From Candidatus Saccharimonadota bacterium (GTDB lineage: Bacteria > Patescibacteriota > Saccharimonadia > Saccharimonadales > Saccharimonadaceae), in contig JAFZSN010000001.1 in NCBI GenBank assembly GCA_017619315.1, positions 1 to 64,000 of the forward strand: 64,000 nt of DNA, written 5' to 3'. The translations under genes were made by a program, and so were the position numbers. Of this stretch, positions 25,968 through 33,794 are shown piece after piece (the first letter of the stretch is position 1; the number at the start of each line of letters is the position of its first letter). The notes below the pieces were generated by a model. It did not search any database and was not told the DNA's origin. It saw only the letters and a program-made list of their open reading frames with translations.

Positions 25968-26843
25968 TCATTTCTTTTTACTATCGGGCTTCTTAGCGGA
26001 CTTCTTCTCAGTTTTCTTGTCGCTCTTCTTGATGTACTTGAAATACTCATAGCTGCTCTTTTTACTCATCTTCTGCATGCTCTCAAAAGCCTTCTCGGCG
26101 AGCATTGCGCGATTCTCGTCCTCGCTCTTCTTTGGATCCGGATAAAACGGCCCATCAATGTAAACATCCATTCTTGGTAAATCACCACGCTTAGTGTCTT
26201 TCCGTTTGTGGTAGGTAGTAGTCATCGTAAAAATCGGCAAATCATTTCTCACGGCATATTTAAACGAACGATCCCCTGCTGGGAATTTGCGGATATTTGT
26301 CGCAAATGGCCAAACGTGCGCCTCCGGATAAACCACTAAGCAGTTTTTCTGTGCGAGTCTCTTATCAACAGCTTCGTTAAAAGCAGCTTTTTCCTCTTTA
26401 CTTTTACCAAGTGGCAAGCCACCAATGAGTGGCAGATATTTGCCGATGCCAGGCACCAACAAATTCACAGGGCTAATGATTGTAAAAATGCGTCTATCTG
26501 CTGCAATTCCTGGACCAAAAACGTCGTGAAACGGATTTGTGTGGTTTGCATAAATAATATAACCTTTACCACGAGCTTCTTTTAGCTTTTCTCGACCGTG
26601 AAACTTTGTTTGCCAATAGCCACGCTCGTAGTACTGCCCAAAAACTTTAAACCCACGATAAAGAATAGAACCATACAGCCTCTTAAATGGATTTTTGGGG
26701 ATGAATTGATAGTTTTCTGGTAAACCGACTTCGATATGGTTGTCTTGTTCCTCAGTCTTTATTGGATCATCTTCTTCATTTTCGTAATAAAAGATCCTCT
26801 CATTTTCCGGTATATCCTTTTGAAATAATTCTGCTTTTGCCAT
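25968..26843 (-). CDS. PlsC-like 1-acylglycerol-3-phosphate acyltransferase family protein
   Basis: 291 residues with the acyltransferase motifs in variant form: YANHTNPFHD where classical enzymes have NHxxxxD, and VVYPEAHVWPFAT where they have FPEGTRS. This variant is familiar from a clostridial-type family, so the change is probably a family trait rather than decay. The tail is very Lys/Ser rich (about 25 residues). It may acylate lysophosphatidate or salvage host lipids, which fits an organism with little lipid synthesis; that is inference. AAAGGAAAA precedes the ATG. Confidence 0.8.
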   Translation of the reverse strand: MAKAELFQKDIPENERIFYYENEEDDPIKTEEQDNHIEVGLPENYQFIPKNPFKRLYGSILYRGFKVFGQYYERGYWQTKFHGREKLKEARGKGYIIYANHTNPFHDVFGPGIAADRRIFTIISPVNLLVPGIGKYLPLIGGLPLGKSKEEKAAFNEAVDKRLAQKNCLVVYPEAHVWPFATNIRKFPAGDRSFKYAVRNDLPIFTMTTTYHKRKDTKRGDLPRMDVYIDGPFYPDPKKSEDENRAMLAEKAFESMQKMSKKSSYEYFKYIKKSDKKTEKKSAKKPDSKKK

Positions 26844-26949
26844 AGTTTTCCTTTGATTATGTTTTCATTCTAACACCCGGCCAGATCTAAGTAAAGAAAA
26901 CCAAGGTTAGCCAATCTTGAAAAAACAGTACACAAATTTAAAAAATATG

Positions 26950-27082
26950 TTATAATAAAAACCGTCATCTATATGGTGATGTTCATTTATATTTTCTAGG
27001 TGGATGTCGCGATTTATCAAAGCATCCACATGTGAGACGGCGACCCCTAAAGGATTGTCGACTCAATCATCAAAATTTGTGT
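26950..27082 (+). promoter_or_regulatory. Promoter and structured 125-nt leader of tRNA-Arg
   Basis: TGTTATAAT (about 26949-26957) starts a transcript whose first 125 bases can fold: CCGTC pairs with GACGG around a central hairpin GTGGATG/CATCCAC, followed by a small hairpin beginning CGACCCCT and ending GTCG just before the tRNA. Such a long structured tRNA leader is unusual and could be a separate RNA. No ORF with a ribosome site is present. Confidence 0.4.
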
Positions 27083-27159
27083 GTGCCCGTAGCTCAGCTG
27101 GATAGAGCGTTTGCTTGCGGAGCAAAAGGTCGTAGGTTCGAATCCTGTCGGGCATACCA
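27083..27159 (+). tRNA. tRNA-Arg (anticodon GCG)
   Basis: Acceptor GTGCCCG/CGGGCAT with a G-U first pair, D-arm GCTCAGCTGGATAGAGC, anticodon stem-loop TTTGC-TTGCGGA-GCAAA giving GCG, T-arm GTAGG-TTCGAAT-CCTGT, discriminator A and encoded CCA. GCG decodes Arg CGC and CGU without the inosine used by the ACG form that most bacteria have. The T-stem contains two G-U pairs. Confidence 0.92.
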
Positions 27160-27340
27160 AAATAAAAAAACAAGACCTTTAGGTCTTATTTTTTTATTTA
27201 TGGTCTGCTCCAACAGGATTAGAACCGTAGGTTCGCCGCCCCAAGGAAGCGAGAAAAACAGAAAAACAACGTTTTTCTGTTTCCGAGTCTCCGCAGGGGC
27301 GTATGGATTTGCGCAGCAAATCCAGTATCCTGTCGGGCAT
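27160..27340 (+). repeat. Structured element after tRNA-Arg ending in a copy of the tRNA 3' end (element E2)
   Basis: Order: a hairpin (AAGACC/GGTCTT) with T run that can end the tRNA transcript; a hairpin GAACC-GTA-GGTTC; stem CGCCCC/GGGGCG enclosing AAGGAAGCGAG, a long hairpin (27253-27281) and CCGAGTCTCCGCA; a hairpin TGGATTTG/CAAATCCA; and finally a 14-base exact copy of the tRNA 3' part (27327-27340 equals 27142-27155). The copy lies 185 bases from the original. Organisation matches the element after tRNA-Gln. Confidence 0.75.
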
Positions 27341-27364
27341 TCTTTATTGTGCTATAATAAACCC

Positions 27365-27865
27365 ATGCAATGGGACAAAATCACAAACATAATCTTAATA
27401 TCATCATTCGCCGTCTTGGCAATCTTCGTAATCTTAGCTATTTGTCAGTGGATTTCTCGTAAATCCCTCAAAAAAGTCGACAAAGAGCTCCTCTGGTTCC
27501 CTCTTCCTCTGGCTCTCATGGCTGCGACTTACGTTATTTTTGACAAATTCTTAGTTTTGAATACTCGCCCAGATGGTTCCGGCGAGTCCTCCTTCCCCTC
27601 CACGCATGTTATGGTCGTCACCACAATCTTCCTTCTTGCCGCAATCGTTTTGCCAAAATACATCAAATCCAAAGCCGCTTGCGCCGTTCTCTATGTTTTT
27701 ATGCTTGCCTTCATCGCGCTAGTCAGCGCCGGCCGTGTTCTCGCTAACAAGCACTGGCTTTCGGATGTTCTAGGCGCGCTCGGATTTGCCATAGTCTTTG
27801 CCCTAATCTACTATATAATCATAAGGAGATACAAAAATGCCAAGCATCTTCACAAAAATAATTAA
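27365..27865 (+). CDS. PAP2-family membrane phosphatase
   Basis: 166 residues with several transmembrane helices and the three PAP2 motifs: DKFLVLNTRP, SSFPSTH and AGRVLANKHWLSDV. Likely acts on undecaprenyl pyrophosphate or phosphatidic acid at the outer membrane face, hence in recycling the wall-lipid carrier; the exact substrate is open. The start at 27365 is set by TGCTATAAT six bases upstream (leaderless); the longer frame upstream crosses the tRNA gene. It overlaps the HIT gene by 29 bases. Confidence 0.88.
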   Translation: MQWDKITNIILISSFAVLAIFVILAICQWISRKSLKKVDKELLWFPLPLALMAATYVIFDKFLVLNTRPDGSGESSFPSTHVMVVTTIFLLAAIVLPKYIKSKAACAVLYVFMLAFIALVSAGRVLANKHWLSDVLGALGFAIVFALIYYIIIRRYKNAKHLHKNN

Positions 27866-28220
27866 CGGTGAAATTCCCTGCTACAAAATTTACGAAGACG
27901 ATAAAACCTTCGCTTTTCTCGACATCAATCCCGAGACCAAAGGTCACACTTTGGTTATTCCCAAAAATGAGGTCGACAAAATCTACGAGCTCCCCGACGA
28001 GGATTACGAGGCTCTCATGTCTACTGTGAAGAAATTATCCAAACACCTAGAAAAAAAGCTCGGCGCTCGCACCCTCTGGAAAGTCATCGGCACCGACGTT
28101 CCTCACGCTCATGTTCACTTGCTCCCATACGATGAAACCTGGGAACATGGCCGAAATCTCAAACTCACCCCAGAAGAATTTGAAGAAATCCGCCAAACTT
28201 TGGAATATAAACCCGAATAA
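27837..28220 (+). CDS. HIT-family nucleotide-binding hydrolase
   Basis: 127 residues starting MPSIFTKIINGEIPCYKIYE and containing the histidine triad HAHVHLLP. HIT proteins of this class hydrolyse AMP-lysine, AMP-linked or dinucleoside polyphosphate substrates. The conserved N-terminal Cys (IPCYKIYED) is present. AAGGAG stands just before the start inside the PAP2 coding end, so the two genes are cotranscribed. Confidence 0.93.
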   Translation: MPSIFTKIINGEIPCYKIYEDDKTFAFLDINPETKGHTLVIPKNEVDKIYELPDEDYEALMSTVKKLSKHLEKKLGARTLWKVIGTDVPHAHVHLLPYDETWEHGRNLKLTPEEFEEIRQTLEYKPE

Positions 28221-28228
28221 AACAAAGA

Positions 28229-28258
28229 AAAAGTCTCGCCCGAAAGCGAGACTTCGTT
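28229..28258 (+). terminator. Hairpin, probable terminator
   Basis: AAGTCTCGC and GCGAGACTT form a 9-bp stem around CCGAAA directly after the HIT stop. The T run is weak (CGTTAT) on plus, while the A run before the stem gives a better U-tract for the minus-strand gene that ends at 28272. Confidence 0.7.
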
Positions 28259-28271
28259 ATTGGCTAGTTTA

Positions 28272-28520
28272 TTACGGCAAAGTAAGAGTTTTTTTAAACT
28301 CCGACTCGTAATGTGGCCTGCCATCGTCAACGACGATTCGCCAGCCGGGTTCCTTCTTGCCATAATTCTCGGCATAAGGTGTAGACAATGCGCCGGCCTG
28401 ATAGTTCATCCCATGGGTGATTTCAATAATCTTGTACCCATTTTCCTGAAGCATCGCAGCCTTTTTCTTCGCACCTTCAAAACCAAGTTTTTCTGGCGAA
28501 TAAAAAACTTCCTGAGCCAA
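28272..28520 (-). CDS. Small protein of unknown function
   Basis: 82 residues from a TTG start (MAQEVFYSPEKLGFEGAKKK) chosen because AGGGGGTGA lies 5 bases before it; a GTG 9 bases upstream is inside that ribosome site. The sequence is mixed alpha/beta, with no membrane helix and no recognisable motif. The strong AGGGGGTGA site is the same style as the pentapeptide-repeat gene at 31462 and unlike the leaderless core genes, so it may belong to the same acquired set. Confidence 0.55.
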   Translation of the reverse strand: MAQEVFYSPEKLGFEGAKKKAAMLQENGYKIIEITHGMNYQAGALSTPYAENYGKKEPGWRIVVDDGRPHYESEFKKTLTLP

Positions 28521-28612
28521 TAGGCTCACCCCCTTTCATATTTTGATAAAGGACCACTAGAAACTATCTTCATATTATACCACAAAACCCAGAATTATGC
28601 TATAATGAACCC

Positions 28613-31360
28613 ATGAAATTTGCATCTAGTTACGAGCCTGGGGAGTACGAGTCGGATATTTATGCCGCCTGGGAATACGCAGGCATATTTAACCCAACCA
28701 CACCTACTAAGCCAATCGATGACGACGGCGACGGTGTCGACGATCGCGAAGAAGGTAACAAAAAAAGAAACACTTATTCAATCGTTATGCCACCCCCGAA
28801 CGCCAATGGCAATCTTCATATCGGCCACGGCCTCACGGTAGCCCTCGAGGATTCCCTCACCCGCTACTATCGCCTAAGAGGCGACTCCGCTTGGTATATT
28901 CCTGGCGCCGACCACGCCGGTTTTGAAACCTGGGTTGTTTATGAAAAATTCCTCGAAAAGCAAGGCCACACTAGATTCGAATATGATCGCAACGAACTAT
29001 ATGCAAAAGTCTGGGACTTCGTCGCCGAACAACGCGGCAACATGGAGCTTCAGCTCCGCGCCCTCGGCGCTTCCTGTGCCTGGGACGACCTCACCTTTAC
29101 ACTGGATGAAAATGTTATTGATCGCGTCTACACTACATTTGAAAAAATGTGGAACGACGGATTGATTTACCGTGGCGAGAAACTTGTTAATTACTGTCCG
29201 AAGCACCGCACCGCTTTCGCCGACATCGAGGTGACCCACAAGGACGAACCTGGTACTCTCTGGGATATCGAATACAGATTAGCAGATGATCCCGAGAAAT
29301 CTTTGATCGTTTCTACCACTAGGCCAGAAACCCTCTTCGGTGATACTGCCGTAGCCGTTAACCCCGAAGATAAACGCTACAAAGACCTAGTCGGTAAAAA
29401 AGTTAAACTACCACTTACCGATCGTACCATCCCGATTATTGCTGACGAGCACGCTGACCCCGAATATGGTACCGGCGTCGTCAAAATCACTCCAGCTCAC
29501 GATTTCGATGACTTCGAAGTTGGCGAGCGCCATGATTTGGAGCGTATTCAGGTGATTTCTGAATCTGGCAAAATGATCAATGTCCCCGAGAAATACTACG
29601 ATCTCACCACCGAAGAATGCCGCAAGCAGGTCCTAAAAGATCTTAAAGAAGAGGGTCTACTAAAAGGCGAACACAAGATTACTCACTCCGTCGCTCACTG
29701 CTACAAATGCGACACCGTCTTGGAGCCAATGCTAAAAGAGCAGTGGTTTGTCGATGTTGAGAAACTAGCAAAAGAAGCGGTAAAACATATCGAGGCTGAC
29801 GAAATCAAGTTCTTCCCTGAGAATAAGAAAAAAGTCCTCTTAAACTACTACAACAATTTGAGAGACTGGAACATTTCCCGCCAAATCCCTTGGGGTATCG
29901 CTATTCCGATGTTCAAAAAAGCCGACGAAGATGCCACCGACGAGCCAGATTGGGTTTTCGATCGCCGCACTAATTTGAAAGAAATTGAAAAAGGTGGCGT
30001 CAGATACGTCCGCGACGAGGACACCTTCGACACCTGGTTCTCGTCGAGTCACTGGCCTATTGTTTGCACCAACTGGACCGAAGAAAACTACAACCCTTAC
30101 TACCCTCTAAACGTCATGGAGACCGGCGCAGACATTCTCTTTGCCTGGGTCTCTCGTATGATTATGATGGGGCTCTACGTCACCGGCGAAGTTCCATTTA
30201 AAGAAGTATATCTACATGGACTTGTCCTTGATTCTCATGGCCAAAAAATGAGCAAAAGCAAAGGCAATGTTATTAACCCGATGGATCTTGTCGCTAAATA
30301 CGGCTCCGACGCCTTCCGCCTCGGTATTCTCCGTGGTCGTTCCGCCGGCATGAACCAAGCCTTCTCTGAAAATTCCGTCATCTCCGGCCGCAACCTCTGC
30401 AACAAACTCTGGAACATCTCCCGCCTCATCCAAACTTTCGTAGATGATGAGTGTGATGATAATGAAACCGGGAATACTTTCATCGAAGGGGATCCGGAGC
30501 CTGGCAAGGCGAGGAGTAGCGCCGAAACCCCTGTGGCGACAGGGGTTTCGGACGCGCCCCGAGAGGAAAGTATTCCGGTTTCATATACTACACTCAACAT
30601 GGGTGAAGACTGGATCTGTCGCGAGATCAACGAATGCCTAGACCAGGTCGAATACGACATGAAAAACTATCGTTTTTCCGAAGCCGTCGATACCCTCTAC
30701 CAGACCATCTGGGATAAATACGCCGACTGGTTCCTCGAATCCCAGAAAATCTTCAAAAACGTTGGACTACTAAAAACCACGCTTTCTACGCTTTTGATAG
30801 CTCTTCACCCCTTTGCCCCGTTCGTCACTGAGACTATTTGGCAAAGCCTTAGCTGGACCGAAGGCTTCATCGCAACAGCTAAATGGCCCGCCAGGCTTGA
30901 ATTTGACCCTATTTCAGCCGAGGAGTTTGAAAACATAAGGATTATCGTGTCTGAAGTGAGAGGTACCCTCACGGCCCTTCCAGGTACCAATAACGCCAAA
31001 AAATATAAGCTATTATACGATAACGACAGCCTCGTAGAAGATAACCAGTTTCTTATCAAGACTCTCACCAGGGTTCCGGCCATCGATCCATTAGAAGGCT
31101 CCCCGCGTGGTCTCAGACTCGCTCTCGCGAATCACGAGCTCTACCTAGACGTCCCAGAGAAAGTCGTTAAGGAGTACAAAGATACCCTCACCGAACGCAT
31201 CCTTAGTGTCGGCCGCGAGCTAGATGCCCTAAATCTTCGCATGGAAAATCCAAATTACGTCAATCGCGCCCCTGCCCACCTCGTCAAGGAGACACAGGAT
31301 CAGATCAAAGAAAAAGAGGCCCTCATCTCTCGCCTCAAGACCGAACTCGAATTAATCTAA
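28613..31360 (+). CDS. valS: Valyl-tRNA synthetase with an in-frame palindromic insert
   Basis: 915 residues: HIGH motif in GNLHIGHGL, editing domain with TRPETLFGDTAVAVNP, KMSKS motif in GQKMSKSKGNV, anticodon-binding domain and a C-terminal coiled arm (from about 850). It charges tRNA-Val and edits threonine. Near residue 25 there is also an unusual acidic stretch DDDGDGVDDREEGNK before the catalytic start. Residues about 618-657, between the catalytic and anticodon-binding parts, are encoded by a 119-base palindromic element without homology to other ValRS; the frame stays open. Leaderless: TATAAT, six bases, ATG. Confidence 0.96.
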   Translation: MKFASSYEPGEYESDIYAAWEYAGIFNPTTPTKPIDDDGDGVDDREEGNKKRNTYSIVMPPPNANGNLHIGHGLTVALEDSLTRYYRLRGDSAWYIPGADHAGFETWVVYEKFLEKQGHTRFEYDRNELYAKVWDFVAEQRGNMELQLRALGASCAWDDLTFTLDENVIDRVYTTFEKMWNDGLIYRGEKLVNYCPKHRTAFADIEVTHKDEPGTLWDIEYRLADDPEKSLIVSTTRPETLFGDTAVAVNPEDKRYKDLVGKKVKLPLTDRTIPIIADEHADPEYGTGVVKITPAHDFDDFEVGERHDLERIQVISESGKMINVPEKYYDLTTEECRKQVLKDLKEEGLLKGEHKITHSVAHCYKCDTVLEPMLKEQWFVDVEKLAKEAVKHIEADEIKFFPENKKKVLLNYYNNLRDWNISRQIPWGIAIPMFKKADEDATDEPDWVFDRRTNLKEIEKGGVRYVRDEDTFDTWFSSSHWPIVCTNWTEENYNPYYPLNVMETGADILFAWVSRMIMMGLYVTGEVPFKEVYLHGLVLDSHGQKMSKSKGNVINPMDLVAKYGSDAFRLGILRGRSAGMNQAFSENSVISGRNLCNKLWNISRLIQTFVDDECDDNETGNTFIEGDPEPGKARSSAETPVATGVSDAPREESIPVSYTTLNMGEDWICREINECLDQVEYDMKNYRFSEAVDTLYQTIWDKYADWFLESQKIFKNVGLLKTTLSTLLIALHPFAPFVTETIWQSLSWTEGFIATAKWPARLEFDPISAEEFENIRIIVSEVRGTLTALPGTNNAKKYKLLYDNDSLVEDNQFLIKTLTRVPAIDPLEGSPRGLRLALANHELYLDVPEKVVKEYKDTLTERILSVGRELDALNLRMENPNYVNRAPAHLVKETQDQIKEKEALISRLKTELELI
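30464..30582. repeat. Palindromic structured element inside valS (element E6)
   Basis: Outer arms GAAACCGGGAATACTTTC (30464-30481) and GAAAGTATTCCGGTTTC (30566-30582) pair over 17 bases with one bulge. Inside, a perfect 13-bp hairpin (30522-30551, loop GGCG) is flanked by GGCGAGGAGTAGCG on the left and ACGCGCCCCGAGAGG on the right. The whole insert is read through as protein. The inner flanks align with the element in the tlyA-like gene in reverse orientation. Confidence 0.8.
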
Positions 31361-31461
31361 CCAGAATCCAGCATAGCCAATTCTTCCATAATGTTGGTTT
31401 TTGTGCTTAAATTAGCTTATAAGTATCCGCTTCGCATCATTAAAATAAGGGGGTGAAACAA

Positions 31462-32322
31462 ATGAGTATTAGCAACGCAAGATTAAACCAAATCATCAAA
31501 GATCACGAGCTTTGGTTAAGTTCAAGCGGTAGAGAGGGGCAGCGAGCAGATTTCACCGGCCAAGATCTAAAAGGCGTAAAGTTTCCCTTCAAAAATCTTA
31601 AAATGGCAATTTTCCGTGATGCGGACCTGACAGGCGCAGACCTCTACGGAGCCATCTTAAGAACAGCAGATTTTACAGGCGCAATTTTGAGATATGCAAA
31701 TCTTGGTATTGCGAAAATGGAATGGGTGATCATCGAAAACGCTGATTTGAGAGAAGCTAGGCTATTTCAGACTACGCTGAATTTCGCCTCTCTTAAAGGA
31801 TCCGATTTAAGAGGAGCTGATTTTAGCGGCGCAAGCCTTTCCTACTGTGACCTGAGAGGAATCACCGTTGAGAGTATTTCGGTCAATAAAGAATTATGGC
31901 AAAATACCAGACTTGATCATTGCAAGATCAGCGAAAAAGTCTTGAGCCAAATAGTGCCAAACTACTGTCCGGAAGGAACGATAATAGGTTACAAGAAAAT
32001 CAGGAGGATTGGGGCTCTCAGTAAGGAAGATCCAGACGGGATCCATCTCATAGCAGAGCTCGAGATCCCACCGGATGCTCTTCGCGTCAATTCGACCTCG
32101 CGTCAATGCCGTTGCAGTAAGGCCAAGGTTTTGTCTATCACCAATCTTGACGGTACGCCCGTAAAGAGCGGTGAAGGAGCAAGCTGGCTCTTCTCGACGA
32201 CCTATTATAGGGTCGGCGAATGGGTTGAAGAAAAGGATTTCTCCGATGACCGCAGGAAGACCTGTGTCAAGGGCATTCATTTCTTCCTCACCCGAGAAGA
32301 GGCCGAAAAATACCAGGTCTAA
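31462..32322 (+). CDS. Pentapeptide-repeat protein with DUF5758-like C-terminus
   Basis: 286 residues from the ATG after AGGGGGTGA (a GTG inside that site is rejected). Residues about 25-145 are A(D/N)LxxA-type pentapeptide repeats (ADLTGADLYGAILRTADFTG), forming a right-handed beta helix. The C-terminal 110 residues include CVKGIHFFLTREEAEKY, a signature I associate with phage and plasmid proteins of the DUF5758 type. Function is unknown; some repeat proteins mimic DNA and protect gyrase. It opens an accessory patch after valS with its own terminator. Confidence 0.82.
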   Translation: MSISNARLNQIIKDHELWLSSSGREGQRADFTGQDLKGVKFPFKNLKMAIFRDADLTGADLYGAILRTADFTGAILRYANLGIAKMEWVIIENADLREARLFQTTLNFASLKGSDLRGADFSGASLSYCDLRGITVESISVNKELWQNTRLDHCKISEKVLSQIVPNYCPEGTIIGYKKIRRIGALSKEDPDGIHLIAELEIPPDALRVNSTSRQCRCSKAKVLSITNLDGTPVKSGEGASWLFSTTYYRVGEWVEEKDFSDDRRKTCVKGIHFFLTREEAEKYQV

Positions 32323-32352
32323 CAAATTAAGCGGTACTTAAAGTACCTTAAG

Positions 32353-32382
32353 AGGCCCCAGTATTTAAACTGGGGCCTTTTT
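32353..32382 (+). terminator. Intrinsic terminator
   Basis: AGGCCCCAGT and ACTGGGGCCT pair perfectly over 10 bases around ATTTAA, followed by TTTT. It ends the pentapeptide-repeat gene. Confidence 0.9.
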
Positions 32383-32399
32383 CAAACCATTTTGCCAAT

Positions 32400-32434
32400 A
32401 AAAAGCCACGGCTGGATTGCCGTGGACTTTTTTA
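32400..32434 (-). terminator. Intrinsic terminator of the minus-strand gene
   Basis: CCACGGC/GCCGTGG with the loop AATCCA on the minus strand, flanked by AAAAAAGT before and CTTTTT after. It lies just past the stop of the sigma-region-4-like gene. Confidence 0.85.
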
Positions 32435-32450
32435 AGTAAAGAAAGGAATA

Positions 32451-33467
32451 CTATTCTTGGCTATCCGACTTAGGCCAATCGATATAGCCAAATGCATGCA
32501 TTTTTTCCGTCAGCGCTTCTATGGCTCCCTGGCCAATTCCAGGGATTGTTTTGAGATCGATCCGAAGATCCAAAAGGTCCTGCACGGTATGAATGCCCGC
32601 ACAAGACAGGGATCGGACAATATAACCAGATAAACCCAAATCTTTTATGGGCAGCTCATCAGCCGTTCTATCATGGTCCTCCCGAATCCTGAAAGGAGCT
32701 ATCTCGGTGTATTTTTTTAAGTCACCATAGAGTCGCCTTTCCTTCCGGAATGCAGGGTCTTTGTGCAACTCATCCAATTCAAGGTAGAGTTTCCTCTCTT
32801 TCTCGAAAATCGGATCTAAATGCAGCGCGTCGATATCACCCTCGATTTTGTATATAGCCTCCTTTATCCAACCAGGGGCCTCGAAAATAGGAGGAAGAAA
32901 CTTCCCTTCGCGTCCTGTTTGGCAACTCAAATGCTTCAGTCTATCGATCGCATCCTCTTCAACGTTCATGGCCCTGTTCTGAGACCAGCCAAACTCTTTG
33001 CCTATTTCGGCAAAAGATTTTGCTCCGCGCTCAGTTAAGCCATATCTAAGGATCAAAACCTGGTAGCGCTGTACACTAAGGTTTGATGACAGCACGGATT
33101 TTATCGACTGAATGTCAGCGAGCGACAAAGCAACAAAGTGCTCATACCACTCGTTCGTGATATCTTGTATTTCCGTGACAAAACAGTCACGAAAAGAATC
33201 ATACACCCGGCGGTAGAGCCGACCAACATTGAATCCCAAAATCAGATCTTCAGAAGGATGAATAAAACCTGCTTCTCGAAGATAAGAGACGAGCTCAGAC
33301 TCTGCTTTTTTAAGTTTCCTACCTGAGATATCCTGCTGGAACGCAAGAATTCTTCCCTTTCTAATGAGGTCATCAATGGAACTGGAGTTTTTCAAAAAAT
33401 ACGCCCGAGTAGGCGACAATACGCCCAATTCCGTGATTGCTTTAATAGATGCAGCTCTTCTTACCAT
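32451..33467 (-). CDS. Sigma-70 region 4-like helix-turn-helix fused to RNA polymerase alpha-CTD-like domain
   Basis: 338 residues. The middle (about 130-185) reads YQVLILRYGLTERGAKSFAE and IGKEFGWSQNRAMNVEEDAI, a sigma region 4 helix-turn-helix with the usual -35-recognition layout. The last 65 residues (IKDLGLSGYIVRSLSCAGIH, then TVQDLLDL and IPGIGQGAIEALTEKM) match the alpha subunit C-terminal HhH domain. The core-binding region 2 of sigma is not evident. It may therefore tether or redirect polymerase rather than act as a full sigma. GGGAGGTG precedes the ATG, with TATAAT about 100 bases further up (near 33570). Confidence 0.75.
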   Translation of the reverse strand: MVRRAASIKAITELGVLSPTRAYFLKNSSSIDDLIRKGRILAFQQDISGRKLKKAESELVSYLREAGFIHPSEDLILGFNVGRLYRRVYDSFRDCFVTEIQDITNEWYEHFVALSLADIQSIKSVLSSNLSVQRYQVLILRYGLTERGAKSFAEIGKEFGWSQNRAMNVEEDAIDRLKHLSCQTGREGKFLPPIFEAPGWIKEAIYKIEGDIDALHLDPIFEKERKLYLELDELHKDPAFRKERRLYGDLKKYTEIAPFRIREDHDRTADELPIKDLGLSGYIVRSLSCAGIHTVQDLLDLRIDLKTIPGIGQGAIEALTEKMHAFGYIDWPKSDSQE

Positions 33468-33633
33468 AATGGCACCTCCCTTTTTAATCTTAAGCTACTC
33501 TGTTTCCTTTCAAACATTAAGGTCCTCGTCCTGTGGTAATAATCCAAAGAACGTCAACTAATTGCCGTATTATAACATATATAGTTATTCACGTCAAGAG
33601 AAGAAGGCTAGTGCCACCCCAAGAAATAAACTT

Positions 33634-33794
33634 GACACGCACATAAATAAATGCTACAATAGTACGCGTACTTTAAGATTTTGGGAATGAAAATCAGCCC
33701 ATAAAATAGAGAATAGCAACCTGTTCCCTGTTTTATGGGCTGATAAAGTGTCAGCCTTCAAAACCCCACGTAGGGAGTACAGGAGGAAGAAACT
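33634..33794 (+). promoter_or_regulatory. Sigma-70 promoter and structured leader
   Basis: TTGACA, 17 bases, TACAAT form the only near-consensus two-box promoter I noticed in the window. The leader of about 130 bases holds a 14-bp stem ATCAGCCCATAAAA/TTTTATGGGCTGAT (about 33692-33743), then AGGAGG before the ATG at 33795. The stem could regulate translation or stabilise the message. Confidence 0.65.

Noticed and set aside
27032..27364. N-terminal extension of the PAP2 frame
   Set aside because: It runs through tRNA-Arg and the element behind it; TATAAT six bases before 27365 fixes the start.
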